Source of the DNA: Gordoniibacillus chartarius
GTDB taxonomy: Bacteria > Bacillota > Bacilli > Paenibacillales > NBRC-103111
Reading direction: 5' to 3'
NCBI RefSeq assembly: GCF_042432825.1
Contig: NZ_JBHLWN010000109.1
Location: 1-41,564, forward strand
Length of the DNA: 41,564 nucleotides
Shown: in pieces, positions 23,884 through 32,301 of the stretch
How the letters are laid out: each line of letters opens with the position of its first letter
Numbering within the stretch: the first letter of the stretch is position 1
Translations under genes and position numbers: made by a program
The notes under the pieces: model-generated
Databases searched by the model: none
What the model saw: only the letters and a program-made list of their open reading frames with translations
Told to the model about the DNA's origin: nothing

Positions 23884-26045
23884 TCGGCAAGAAGCTCGGA
23901 GGACGCTACGAGATATTGGAGCGCATCGGTGGCGGCGGCATGGCATTGGTTTATTTGGGACTAGATCATTTATTGCATCGCAAAGTGGCCGTTAAGGTGC
24001 TGCGCCAGCAATACGTTCACGACGAGGAGTTCATCCGCCGCTTCCGCCGCGAGGCGCAAGCCGCAGCTTCGTTATCCCACCCGAACGTCGTCAGTATTTA
24101 TGATGTTGGACAAGAAGGCGATATCCATTATATCGTCATGGAGTACATAGAAGGCGTTACGTTAAACGATCTCATTAAAGAGCGTGCGCCGCTGCAGGTC
24201 GAGGAAGCGGTCCGGTACGCATCGCAAATTTGCGACGCTCTGGAGCACGCGCATCATAACGAGATTATTCACCGGGACATTAAGCCGCACAACATCCTTA
24301 TCGGGAAAAACGGGCGCATCAAAGTGACCGATTTCGGCATTGCCCGCGCGGCTACGTCCTCGACCATAACACAGACGGGTTCCGTAGTCGGTTCGGTCCA
24401 TTACTTCTCGCCGGAGCATGCCAAAGGGACGTCCACCGGGGAAAAATCGGATCTGTATTCGCTAGGCATCGTCCTGTATCAAATGCTGACCGGTCGGCTG
24501 CCGTTCCTTGGCGAAAGCCCGATCTCGGTAGCGCTGAAGCATCTGCAGGAGGACGTGGAGGAGCCGCGTTCGGTGAATCCTCTCATTCCGCAGAGCGTCG
24601 AAAACATTATTTTGAAGGCCATGCGCAAGAAGCCGGAGGAACGTTATCAGTCGGCAACCGAAATGCTGGCCGACCTGGAGACGTGCCTGCAGCCGGATCG
24701 TCGAAATGAGCCGAAAATTATGTTTTGGCACGATGAAGACGGTATCGATGAGGAGAGCACGCGCGTCATTCCGGCCATTCGCCCGAATCAATATACCCTT
24801 CCGCCGGAACGGTCGGAGCGAAATGATCGAGCCGAACGCAGCGAGCGTTCCGAGCCTCTCCAGGAGCAGCGGGCCGAGTGGCGCGACGAGCCTGTTCGAA
24901 GGCGCGGCTGGATTAAGCCGACGGTGTGGATCGTCATTTTGCTGCTCATATTGGGCGGGATGTGGTACGCGGTCGGCTGGGTGAAATCAATCTTTACGGT
25001 GCCGGATATTACGGTCCCTAGCGTTGTCGGTATGAATTCGGCTCAGGCGCAGCTGAAGCTCAAGGAATCGAATCTCGATCCATCGGTGAAGGAGGAGTCG
25101 GATGAGAAGGTGCCGAAGGACACCGTCATCCGTCAAGATCCGGAACCGAACATGAAGACGAAGTCGCGCACGGTTACGATTTACGTGAGTACCGGTGCGG
25201 CGAAGCAAAAGATGCCAAGCTTGATCGGCTCGAATTTAAAGGATGCGCGCGACAGGCTGCAAGGTCTGGGATTGGATCCCAACACGCAAATTCAGGTGGA
25301 TTCGGAGTTCTCCGATACGGCGGCGGTTGACACTGTCATGCAGCAGTTTCCGGGCGTCGATGAATCCGTAGATCCGAAGACGGTATCGGTGCGGTTAAAA
25401 GTCAGCAAGGGGAAGGAAACGTTCAAGATGCCGGACCTGGTCGGCAAGACGTTGACGGAGGCGCGTAAAATTCTTACCGATAACAAGCTGAAGCTTGACG
25501 AAGCCGCGATCAAGTATGAAACAAACTTTACGATGGCCAAGGATAAAGTCGTAAGTCAATTTCCGTATAAAGCTGGCGAGGACGTTTCACCGAACGAAAC
25601 GATCAAACTGACCGTCTCCAGCGGGCCTCCCGCAGATTCGGGCCAGCTGACCGTACCGGTTACGCTCGAACCGAAGGAAGAAGGCAAAGAATCGACCTTT
25701 AAAATTACGGTGAGCGACGCAACCGGCGATAATCTCGATTACAGAACGCTGAAAGCGTCAAAGCCGACATCGGTTGACGTGAAAGTTACGGTAGCGCCGG
25801 ATAAACGCGCTTCGATTCAAGTGAAGAGAGACAACGAGCTGGTGAATATCGTAACGAAGACGTATCAGGATTACTTAAATCAGCAGTCCAAGCCGGAAAC
25901 CGGTACCGGAACGCAGCCATCGACGAACGGAACGAAGCCGGGAACCGGCGGAACGACGACACCGGGCGGATCGACGCCGAACGGGCCGGCCACTCCGGCT
26001 ACGGGCACAGGCGGTACCGCCGCGACATCAGGAGGCCGGAACTGA
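23880..26045 (+). CDS. prkC: PASTA-domain serine/threonine protein kinase PrkC
   Basis: Membrane receptor kinase sensing muropeptides and lipid II; in Bacillus it acts in germination, stationary phase and wall homeostasis. The cytoplasmic kinase domain (about 8-272) has the Gly loop GGGGMALVYLG, Lys39, HRDIKPHN (Asp133), DFG (Asp151), a Ser/Thr-rich activation loop (TSSTITQT, 159-166) and SPEHAKG. A charged juxtamembrane segment leads to one transmembrane helix (about 348-367). Three extracellular PASTA repeats follow (about 374-580), then an Ig-like segment and a low-complexity Thr/Gly/Pro tail from about 670. The start is TTG, overlapping the prpC stop (TTGA), with GGAGG upstream. Length 721 is longer than B. 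subtilis PrkC, mostly because of the tail. Confidence 0.94.
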   Translation: MIGKKLGGRYEILERIGGGGMALVYLGLDHLLHRKVAVKVLRQQYVHDEEFIRRFRREAQAAASLSHPNVVSIYDVGQEGDIHYIVMEYIEGVTLNDLIKERAPLQVEEAVRYASQICDALEHAHHNEIIHRDIKPHNILIGKNGRIKVTDFGIARAATSSTITQTGSVVGSVHYFSPEHAKGTSTGEKSDLYSLGIVLYQMLTGRLPFLGESPISVALKHLQEDVEEPRSVNPLIPQSVENIILKAMRKKPEERYQSATEMLADLETCLQPDRRNEPKIMFWHDEDGIDEESTRVIPAIRPNQYTLPPERSERNDRAERSERSEPLQEQRAEWRDEPVRRRGWIKPTVWIVILLLILGGMWYAVGWVKSIFTVPDITVPSVVGMNSAQAQLKLKESNLDPSVKEESDEKVPKDTVIRQDPEPNMKTKSRTVTIYVSTGAAKQKMPSLIGSNLKDARDRLQGLGLDPNTQIQVDSEFSDTAAVDTVMQQFPGVDESVDPKTVSVRLKVSKGKETFKMPDLVGKTLTEARKILTDNKLKLDEAAIKYETNFTMAKDKVVSQFPYKAGEDVSPNETIKLTVSSGPPADSGQLTVPVTLEPKEEGKESTFKITVSDATGDNLDYRTLKASKPTSVDVKVTVAPDKRASIQVKRDNELVNIVTKTYQDYLNQQSKPETGTGTQPSTNGTKPGTGGTTTPGGSTPNGPATPATGTGGTAATSGGRN

Positions 26046-26959
26046 TGGCCAAGGGTATAATCGTGAAAGCTTTAAGCGGCTTTTACTATGTATTGGAAGA
26101 CGGAAATGAGCTGGCAAACGGAGAGCTAGTGCAGTGCCGCGCGAGAGGCATTTTCAAGAAAAAGGGCTTGAGTCCGCTCGTCGGCGACCGGGTCGAGTTC
26201 GAACGTACGGAGAACGGCGAGGGCACGGTAACCGAGGTGAGCCCCAGATCGTCAGAGCTCATCCGCCCTCCGATAGCTAATATGAGAATCGCTTTGCTGG
26301 CGTTCTCCGTTGTTGAGCCGGATCTGAATCAACAGCTGCTGGACAAGTTTCTGGTTCATATTGAACATGCGGGACTTACGCCGGTCATCTGCTTTACGAA
26401 GCTTGATCTGCTCGAGTCAGCAGCGGACGCACAGCTGTCCGAGGCGGTGAGCAGCGCCGCGTCGCTGTATCGCAGTATCGGCTATGAGATGTTCGAGACG
26501 AGCTCCAAGTTCAAGCAAGGCCTGGAGCCGATTGCGGCGCGGCTGGCCGGGGAATTGACCGTCATAGCCGGCCAGTCCGGTGTTGGCAAGTCCTCGCTGC
26601 TTAACGCGCTGATCCCGGGTATTGACCTGGAGACGAACGCGATCTCGATGAAGCTCGGCCGAGGCAAGCATACGACCCGACATGTGGAGCTGCTGCCGTT
26701 GGGCGGCGGAGGCTGGGTGGCGGATACGCCGGGCTTCAGTCAGCTTGATTTTGCCGAAATCGAGGCGGAGCAGCTCGGCGGCTGCTTTCCGGAATTCGTA
26801 CCGCTTTCCGAGCAGTGTAAATTCCGCGGATGCCTGCATCTGCACGAACCGAGCTGCGAAGTACGCGCCGCCGCAGAGCGGGGAGGCGTCGCGGCTTCCC
26901 GTTACGAGCATTATTTGCAATTCCTGCAAATCATTCGAGACAGGCCAAGGAGGTACTGA
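26045..26959 (+). CDS. rsgA: Ribosome small subunit-dependent GTPase A
   Basis: Circularly permuted GTPase for late 30S maturation (CpgA/YloQ). An OB-fold domain (about 1-75) precedes GTPase motifs in permuted order: G4 TKLD (about 118), G1 GQSGVGKSSLLNAL (about 177-190) and G3 DTPGFSQ (about 228). The C-terminal zinc motif is built from Cys and His in CKFRGCLHLHEPSC. Length 304 is typical. In B. subtilis the protein is a PrkC substrate, matching its place directly downstream with overlapping stop and start. Confidence 0.95.
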   Translation: MAKGIIVKALSGFYYVLEDGNELANGELVQCRARGIFKKKGLSPLVGDRVEFERTENGEGTVTEVSPRSSELIRPPIANMRIALLAFSVVEPDLNQQLLDKFLVHIEHAGLTPVICFTKLDLLESAADAQLSEAVSSAASLYRSIGYEMFETSSKFKQGLEPIAARLAGELTVIAGQSGVGKSSLLNALIPGIDLETNAISMKLGRGKHTTRHVELLPLGGGGWVADTPGFSQLDFAEIEAEQLGGCFPEFVPLSEQCKFRGCLHLHEPSCEVRAAAERGGVAASRYEHYLQFLQIIRDRPRRY

Positions 26960-26962
26960 ACG

Positions 26963-27616
26963 ATGCTGCGTATAGCACCGTCGATATTGTCGGCGGACTT
27001 CGCCAAGCTTGGCGAGGAGATCGCTGATGTGGAGCGGGGCGGAGCCGACTGGATTCATGTCGACGTGATGGACGGCCGCTTCGTGCCGAACATTACGCTC
27101 GGACCGCTGGTTGTAGAAGCGATTCGGCCGCATACCAAGCTGCCGCTGGACGTGCACTTGATGATCGAGGAGCCGGAGCGTTACATCCCGGCGTTCGCCA
27201 AAGCGGGCGCCGATCTGATATCGGTGCATGTAGAGGCGTGCCGTCATCTGCACCGCACGCTGGACCTGATCCGGGAGCAGGGCGTCCGTACGGGCGTCGT
27301 GCTGAACCCGGCAACGCCGCTGACGACGATCGAGCATGTGCTCGACGAATCGCTTGATCTTGTTCTGCTGATGACGGTAAATCCCGGCTTCGGCGGCCAG
27401 AAATTCATACATAACGTACTCCCGAAAATCCGTAATCTGCGCGCCGCGGCCGACGAGCGCGGTTTACGCGGCCTGCACATCGAGGTTGACGGCGGCGTGA
27501 ACGAATCGACGGCGCCTCTCGTCGTCGAAGCGGGGGCCGATGTACTTGTCGCCGGCAACGCCGTCTTCGCCGAGCCTGACCGGGCCGATGCGATCCAAAG
27601 GCTTCGAGTCCGTTAA
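26963..27616 (+). CDS. rpe: Ribulose-phosphate 3-epimerase
   Basis: Pentose phosphate pathway enzyme interconverting ribulose-5-phosphate and xylulose-5-phosphate. A TIM barrel of 217 residues with the signatures IAPSILSADFAKLGEE, HVDVMDGRFVPNITLG (metal-binding His and catalytic Asp), PLDVHLMIE, MTVNPGFGGQKFI and EVDGGVNEST. AAGGAGG precedes the ATG. It is only 3 nt after rsgA and ends with a strong terminator, so it closes the rlmN-prpC-prkC-rsgA-rpe unit. Confidence 0.95.
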   Translation: MLRIAPSILSADFAKLGEEIADVERGGADWIHVDVMDGRFVPNITLGPLVVEAIRPHTKLPLDVHLMIEEPERYIPAFAKAGADLISVHVEACRHLHRTLDLIREQGVRTGVVLNPATPLTTIEHVLDESLDLVLLMTVNPGFGGQKFIHNVLPKIRNLRAAADERGLRGLHIEVDGGVNESTAPLVVEAGADVLVAGNAVFAEPDRADAIQRLRVR

Positions 27617-27625
27617 CCAGACGCC

Positions 27626-27676
27626 AAAGCGGCTGCCTTCATCAACACGAATGATGAAGGCAGCCGCTTTCTTTTT
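27626..27676 (+). terminator. Intrinsic terminator after rpe
   Basis: A perfect 18-bp stem (27626-27643 with 27653-27670) with a 9-nt loop is followed by CTTTTTT. It lies between convergent rpe and the leftward NlpC/P60 gene. The minus-side T-run is only three bases, so it mainly serves rpe and may weakly serve the other direction. Confidence 0.92.
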
Positions 27677-27682
27677 TGCAGC

Positions 27683-28186
27683 TTAACGTACCCGGCGAGC
27701 CGTGATATAGCGGGTTTTCCAGTACGAATCGGTAAACTTCGAGATGCTTACTCCTTTGCTGGGCGAATTGGAAATGAATTGCCCGCCGCCGACATAGATG
27801 CCGACGTGATCGATTCTTCCCGGCGTACCGACGCTGAAGAAAACGAGATCGCCCGGCTGCAGCCGCGATTTCGGCACAAATACGCCGGCTTTGGCTTGCG
27901 CTCGGCTTCCCCAAGGAATTGTGATGCCGACGCGTTTGAACACGTATTGCGTGTATGCGGAGCAGTCGAATTGAAGTCTGCCCGGATTGCGAACTCCATA
28001 GCGATAGGTGACTTTGCCAAGGTACGATTTTGCCGTTGAAACGATTTGAGCTCCTGTTCTTGCGCTCTGCGTATAGGTTGATGCAGCGGCTGCGGAATCA
28101 GCACCGGCCGACATGCCGGTCAAGAGGGCGACAGCCACGGATAACGCGACCGACCATTTGTACAAAGGGGTCTTTCTGATCATCAT
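27683..28186 (-). CDS. Secreted NlpC/P60-family cell wall endopeptidase
   Basis: Predicted extracellular peptidoglycan hydrolase cutting stem peptides. A signal peptide covers about residues 1-35: positively charged MMIRKTPLYK, a hydrophobic core, then AAAAS. The rest is one NlpC/P60 domain with the catalytic cysteine in FDCSAYTQYVF (Cys75), LQPGDLVFF, and the catalytic histidine in DHVGIYVGGG (His127). The third position, usually a polar His, lies in FISNSPSKG and is not a histidine. There is no LysM or SH3 domain. GGAGG lies 9 nt before the ATG. It occupies the place where B. subtilis has thiN between rpe and spoVM, on the opposite strand. Confidence 0.9.
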   Translation of the reverse strand: MMIRKTPLYKWSVALSVAVALLTGMSAGADSAAAASTYTQSARTGAQIVSTAKSYLGKVTYRYGVRNPGRLQFDCSAYTQYVFKRVGITIPWGSRAQAKAGVFVPKSRLQPGDLVFFSVGTPGRIDHVGIYVGGGQFISNSPSKGVSISKFTDSYWKTRYITARRVR

Positions 28187-28595
28187 GTTCCGTGTCCTCC
28201 TTCAACGATGTCTTGAACTTGGCGTTTCGTTGCCTGAGAACAGGTTAACACAAACATCCGGTGCTATATTTTGTCAGAATGCGTCCCGGAGCAGACCCCG
28301 TATGCGTTGAACCGCTCTTGATGAGAATTCGATTAGAACGAAATGAGAAAAATCCCTTGACAAGCCCCGGAGGGCTGCACAAGCTGCCAAGGAATAAGCT
28401 CATCCCTGACGGCATATAGATGTACACGAGAGCCGGACCTCTTGCATGCATCAATCTCTGGAGTCGTTACGGGGCAGCGGCTGCGCAGCGGTGTTAGGAC
28501 CGCCTGTATGTTTTGCCGGGATGATCCAAGCACGTTTTCGCTGGGTGGGCATATATTGTCAGTAACGAATTAAGAGTTTGCTACAGGCGAACTTT
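28187..28595. other. Intergenic region upstream of spoVM
   Basis: About 400 bases between the divergent NlpC/P60 gene and spoVM. Frames of 60-70 codons here lack ribosome binding sites and recognisable products. A TATATT-x-TGTCAG-like motif appears twice, near 28267 and 28552. The second copy contains CATATATT (28550-28557), which matches 6 of 8 bases of a sigma-E-type -10 box and is about 55 nt upstream of spoVM; a matching -35 is not clear. No RNA gene was recognised. Confidence 0.4.
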
Positions 28596-28611
28596 GGAGG
28601 AGGGGTAGAGG

Positions 28612-28692
28612 ATGAAATTTTACACGATCAAACTCCCGAAGTTTTTGGGAGGTTTCGTCAAAGCCGTACTTAACACGTTCAGCAAAAACTAG
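28612..28692 (+). CDS. spoVM: Stage V sporulation protein M (26-residue amphipathic peptide)
   Basis: SpoVM recognises the convex forespore membrane and anchors SpoIVA, starting spore coat assembly. The gene is too short for ordinary gene finders but very clear. The peptide begins MKFYTIKLPKFLGG and ends TFSKN, 26 residues, the same length as B. subtilis SpoVM and identical to it over the first 14. Pro9, which shapes the helix in B. subtilis, is conserved. The perfect ribosome binding site GGAGGAGG lies about 8 nt upstream. Its place between rpe and rpmB is the same as in B. subtilis. Sigma-E control is expected from the family; the upstream box is only suggestive. Confidence 0.95.
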   Translation: MKFYTIKLPKFLGGFVKAVLNTFSKN

Positions 28693-28784
28693 CCGCTGTC
28701 TGTGCCGTTTCGCGTACTTACGCACCATAGCGCCCATGCGTACTTCATGAAGCGAGGCTTGCAGCGGCTGAATGGCTGCAACGC

Positions 28785-28814
28785 AAAAAAAAGCACCGGC
28801 ATCCGGTGCTTTTT
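28785..28814. terminator. Bidirectional terminator between spoVM and rpmB
   Basis: AAAAGCACCGG (28789-28799) pairs with CCGGTGCTTTT (28803-28813) around a CAT loop. A run of eight A on the left and T on the right gives a U-tract in both directions, serving spoVM rightward and rpmB leftward. Confidence 0.9.
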
Positions 28815-28840
28815 GCTGCTTCTGTTGGGAAGAATAACGA

Positions 28841-29029
28841 TTAAACGCGGGCGATCTTGCCGGACTTCAGCGCACGAGCGCTGACGTATACGCGCTTAGG
28901 CTTACCATCAACCATGATGCGCACCTTTTGCACGTTAACGCCCCAAGTACGACGGTTTTTGTTGTTCGCGTGGGAAACGTGGTTTCCCGTTCCACGGGAT
29001 TTGCCGGTAATGAAACATTTGCGGGACAT
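28841..29029 (-). CDS. rpmB: 50S ribosomal protein L28
   Basis: Large-subunit protein of 62 residues. The sequence starts MSRKCFITGKSRGTGNHVSH, continues NRRTWGVNVQKV and ends VYVSARALKSGKIARV, as in Firmicutes. Only one cysteine is present, so this is the zinc-free form like the B. subtilis protein. The start is the ATG at 29029, preceded by GGAGGAGGTGG; the longer frame to 29110 is rejected. A sigma-A promoter is visible upstream. Confidence 0.96.
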   Translation of the reverse strand: MSRKCFITGKSRGTGNHVSHANNKNRRTWGVNVQKVRIMVDGKPKRVYVSARALKSGKIARV

Positions 29030-29108
29030 GACTCCACCTCCTCCAAGTATCGCTGCAAACCTGTCACTGGTAGGACGGTTTCTTGCTTCAGCTAAGACAC
29101 ACTTAACC

Positions 29109-29138
29109 ATAATAGCATAATAAAATTAGCAGAGTCAA
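29109..29138 (-). promoter_or_regulatory. Sigma-A promoter of rpmB
   Basis: Read on the minus strand: TTGACT (29138-29133), an 18-nt AT-rich spacer, then TATTAT (29114-29109). Both boxes match five of six consensus bases. The distance to the rpmB start is about 80 nt. Confidence 0.7.
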
Positions 29139-29160
29139 CGCAATTCGTCGGGATTTGACG

Positions 29161-29189
29161 TTTATTTCTTTTGTCGATTAGTGTACAAT
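29161..29189 (+). promoter_or_regulatory. Putative promoter of the asp23-fakA unit
   Basis: TACAAT at 29184-29189 is a good -10 box, with a weak TTTATT 17 nt upstream. It lies about 50 nt before the Asp23 gene and is divergent from the rpmB promoter. Confidence 0.45.
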
Positions 29190-29242
29190 GACATTAGTCC
29201 GTCTACCCAAAGGAAAGCTCCCCAAGAAGGAGAGGAACGCAG

Positions 29243-29602
29243 ATGACGATCGAACTCACGCAAGAACTTGGCAAAGTACTGATCACGAACGATGTGGTGG
29301 CGAATTTGGCGGGTTCCGCAGCGCTCGAATGCTACGGACTTGTCGGCATGGCCTCCCGCAAGCAGTTGAAGGACGGCATTGCCGAGCTGCTTGGACGAGA
29401 TAACCTAAGCCGCGGTGTGGAAGTGCGCCGCGAACAAGATAAGGTTGAAATCGATTTATATATTATTGTCAGTTACGGCACGAAAATCTCCGAAGTCGCT
29501 CATCAGGTGCAGAACCGCGTGAAGTATGTGCTTAACGACGTCATTGGGCTGCAGGTCGATGGAGTTAATATTTTCGTGCAAGGGGTCCGCGTTGCCCGTT
29601 AG
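29243..29602 (+). CDS. Asp23/Gls24-family protein (YloU-like)
   Basis: A 119-residue Asp23 (alkaline shock) family protein. The family pattern is clear: ITNDVVANLAGSAALECYGLVGMAS near the N-terminus (about residues 14-38), GVEVRREQDKVEIDLYIIVSYG and the closing VNIFVQGVRV. Related proteins are linked to envelope stress, but the YloU branch sits with the FakA kinase in many Firmicutes and its role is not settled. GAAGGAGAGG precedes the ATG. fakA follows 35 nt later. Confidence 0.88.
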   Translation: MTIELTQELGKVLITNDVVANLAGSAALECYGLVGMASRKQLKDGIAELLGRDNLSRGVEVRREQDKVEIDLYIIVSYGTKISEVAHQVQNRVKYVLNDVIGLQVDGVNIFVQGVRVAR

Positions 29603-29637
29603 CCCCTAGCGCTCACCTATGGAAGGAGACTACTAGA

Positions 29638-31416
29638 TTGAGTAAGCGCTTTAGTTCTTTGAACGGCCACGATTTCATGGAGCTCGTGTTCGCAGGCGCG
29701 GATGCGCTGCGCACCCACGCCGAGAACGTGAATGCCTTGAACGTGTTCCCGGTCCCGGACGGAGATACCGGAACAAATATGAATTTGACCGTGACCTCCG
29801 GTGTGGAGGAGCTTCGCAAACGTCCTTCGTCACACCTGGGGAAAGCGGCCGAAGCCTTGTCCAAGGGGCTGCTCATGGGTGCGCGCGGCAATTCCGGCGT
29901 AATCTTGTCCCAGCTGTTTCGCGGCTTCGCCAAAGGTGTTCAAGAACTGGAGTCGGCGAATGTACAGCAGTTTGCGGCAGCGCTGCAGAATGGCGTCGAC
30001 ACGGCTTACAAGGCGGTCGTCAGGCCTGTGGAAGGCACGATTCTGACCGTTTCCCGCGAAGCGGCCAAACACGGCCTGCAAGTAGCCAAGCGCGCTTCCG
30101 ACATACTCGAACTGATGGAGGAAGTGCTGGATAAGGGCAAGGAGACGCTCGCGAGAACGCCGGATATGCTGCCGGTGCTGAAGCAGGTCGGTGTCGTCGA
30201 TGCGGGAGGACAAGGCCTTATTTATATTTATGAGGGTTTTCTGGCCGTACTCCGCGGAGATAAAGCGCCGACAGGCATTGCGCCCGTTGCCGCTTTCGCT
30301 TCATTCGCCGAGCCCGGGGCCGTTGCAGGCCGTAATTTGGCGGCCGAGCTTCATGGGCAAGGCGGGCACGAGCCAAAGCGAGCACAAGCGAAGATGAGTG
30401 CCGAAGATATCGAGCATGGCTATTGCACGGAGTTTATGCTTCACGTGACGCCGGGCAAAACAAAGGGCTTTACATTTGAAGAAGGCAAATTCCGCCAGCA
30501 GCTTAGCGAATTCGGGGACTCGCTTCTGGTCGTATCCGACGATGAGCTTGTCAAAGTGCATATTCACGCGGAGCTTCCGGGCGACGTGATGAATCTGGCG
30601 ATGAAATACGGCGATTTGAGCCGGATCAAGATTGAAAATATGCGCGATCAGCACGCTCATATCATTATGGAGGAAGCTGCGGACAATGCGGAAGAGGCGG
30701 CATACGGGCTGCCGATTACGCCGGTAAACGCCTATGCCAAAGCTTCTGCGGCACGCAAGCCATTCGGCTTTGTTGCCGTTGCCATGGGTGACGGCATTTC
30801 GGAAATATTGACGAGCGTCGGTGTTGACGTCGTCCTGTCCGGAGGGCAAACGATGAATCCGAGTACGGAGGATATCGTGAATGCAGCCCGCAGCATTGAG
30901 GCGGATACGGTGTTTGTATTGCCTAACAACTCCAATATTATTTTAGCAGCCCAGCAAGCTGTGGAACTGATAGAAGACAAACAGATCGTCGTCATTCCGA
31001 CCAAGACGATTCCGCAGGGCCTTGCAGCGGTGCTGGCATTCCAGGAAAATGCCGATGCCAAGCGCAACGAAGCTGCGATGAAGGATGCGCTGACCCGTAT
31101 CGTCTCCGGGCAAGTGACATTTGCCGTGCGCGATACGACGATCGACGGGATGGAGATCAAGGAAGGCGAATTTATCGGGATCCGCGAAGGACAGATCGTT
31201 GCCTCCGAACCGGTGCTGCTGGACGCTTGCAAGAAGCTGCTCGGCGCGATGATAACGGAGGACAGCGAAATTGTCACGATTCTGACGGGGGCCGACGCAA
31301 AGGAAGAAGATACGGAGGCACTCGCCGCTTATATTGCGGAAGCGGCGCCGTCGGTCGAAGTGGAGACGCATCCGGGCGGACAGCCGCTCTATGCTTATAT
31401 TTTCTCGGTGGAGTAG
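29638..31416 (+). CDS. fakA: Fatty acid kinase, catalytic subunit (DAK2 domain, YloV)
   Basis: Phosphorylates fatty acids held by a FakB (DegV) protein, giving acyl-phosphate for phospholipid synthesis. The N-terminal DAK2/DhaL ATP-binding domain (about 10-205) has NVFPVPDGDTGTNMNLTV with the Mg-binding aspartates and GARGNSGVILSQLFRGFAKG. A central domain and the C-terminal FakA domain (GEFIGIREGQIV, SEIVTILTGADA) follow. The 592 residues exceed the roughly 550 of B. subtilis and S. aureus. The TTG start follows GGAAGGAGAC. A DegV-family gene follows 21 nt after the stop, completing the two-component kinase. Confidence 0.92.
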   Translation: MSKRFSSLNGHDFMELVFAGADALRTHAENVNALNVFPVPDGDTGTNMNLTVTSGVEELRKRPSSHLGKAAEALSKGLLMGARGNSGVILSQLFRGFAKGVQELESANVQQFAAALQNGVDTAYKAVVRPVEGTILTVSREAAKHGLQVAKRASDILELMEEVLDKGKETLARTPDMLPVLKQVGVVDAGGQGLIYIYEGFLAVLRGDKAPTGIAPVAAFASFAEPGAVAGRNLAAELHGQGGHEPKRAQAKMSAEDIEHGYCTEFMLHVTPGKTKGFTFEEGKFRQQLSEFGDSLLVVSDDELVKVHIHAELPGDVMNLAMKYGDLSRIKIENMRDQHAHIIMEEAADNAEEAAYGLPITPVNAYAKASAARKPFGFVAVAMGDGISEILTSVGVDVVLSGGQTMNPSTEDIVNAARSIEADTVFVLPNNSNIILAAQQAVELIEDKQIVVIPTKTIPQGLAAVLAFQENADAKRNEAAMKDALTRIVSGQVTFAVRDTTIDGMEIKEGEFIGIREGQIVASEPVLLDACKKLLGAMITEDSEIVTILTGADAKEEDTEALAAYIAEAAPSVEVETHPGGQPLYAYIFSVE

Positions 31417-31437
31417 CTAGCTTAAGGAGGCGTTCGC

Positions 31438-32301
31438 ATGAGCCGGATTCGTTTAGTGACCGATAGTACGGCGGATATTCCGCAGCCGCTGCTGGAACGG
31501 CTTAATATCACCATGGTGCCGCTCAAAATTCATTTTGGTGACGAAGCCTATCTTGACGGCGTTACCCTGAGATCGGACCAATTCTACGAGAAGCTGACCG
31601 CGTCCGCGACGCTGCCGACGACGTCGCAGCCGTCGCCGCTGGAGTTTCTCGATACGTATAAGAAAATTATTGAAGAGGAAGGGCCGGACGTACAGATCGT
31701 TTCGGTTCATCTCTCTTCCGCTTTGAGCGGCACGTACCAGTCGGCCGTATTGGCAAAATCGATGCTGGAAGGCGAAGAACAGGTGACGGTTGTCGACTCC
31801 AAGTCGGCATCCTACGGGATTGGCGCTCTAGTCGTTGCTGCGGCTGAAGCCGCTAAGGACGGCGCCGGACTGGATACTTGCCTGGAGCTGATTCGTCGGA
31901 TGCGCGAGCAGTTTCATATTTATTTTCTGGTGGATACGCTGGAATTTCTCAAGAAGGGCGGCCGCATCGGCAAAGCTTCCGCCATTCTCGGCGCACTGCT
32001 GAACATCAAGCCGATCTTGTCCATCGACAAAGACGGAGAGGTAGCTGCAGTCGATCGGATACGCGGACACAAGAAGGCGATGTCGCGCATGGTGGAGATG
32101 CTCGAAGCCGACTTGAGCGGAGTTCCGATTCAGCTTCATATCGCGCATGCGAACCATCCCGAGGCGGCAGCGGAGCTTGAAGCGTTGATCCGGGAGCGGA
32201 TTCCTGTCGATAAGGTCAGTTACGTTACGCTGGGCCCTGTTATCGGCGCTCATACCGGTCCTGGAGTCGTTGCGGCGTTTGTGTGCCCTGTTGAAGTATA
32301 A
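31438..32301 (+). CDS. DegV-family fatty acid-binding protein (FakB-like)
   Basis: A 287-residue carrier that presents a bound fatty acid to FakA. Family motifs are STADIPQPLLERLNITMVPL at the N-terminus, the fatty-acid head-group site TSQPSPLEFLDTY, HLSSALSGTYQSA, GGRIGKASAILGALLNIKPI and GPVIGAHTGPGVV at the C-terminus. AAGGAGG precedes the ATG. Chain preference cannot be read from the sequence. In B. subtilis sdaAB-sdaAA fills the interval between yloV and recG; here it is this gene. Confidence 0.92.
   Translation: MSRIRLVTDSTADIPQPLLERLNITMVPLKIHFGDEAYLDGVTLRSDQFYEKLTASATLPTTSQPSPLEFLDTYKKIIEEEGPDVQIVSVHLSSALSGTYQSAVLAKSMLEGEEQVTVVDSKSASYGIGALVVAAAEAAKDGAGLDTCLELIRRMREQFHIYFLVDTLEFLKKGGRIGKASAILGALLNIKPILSIDKDGEVAAVDRIRGHKKAMSRMVEMLEADLSGVPIQLHIAHANHPEAAAELEALIRERIPVDKVSYVTLGPVIGAHTGPGVVAAFVCPVEV

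Noticed and set aside
28245..28533. Small minus-strand proteins of 66-69 codons upstream of spoVM
   Set aside because: No ribosome binding sites or recognisable domains, and two such frames overlap each other.
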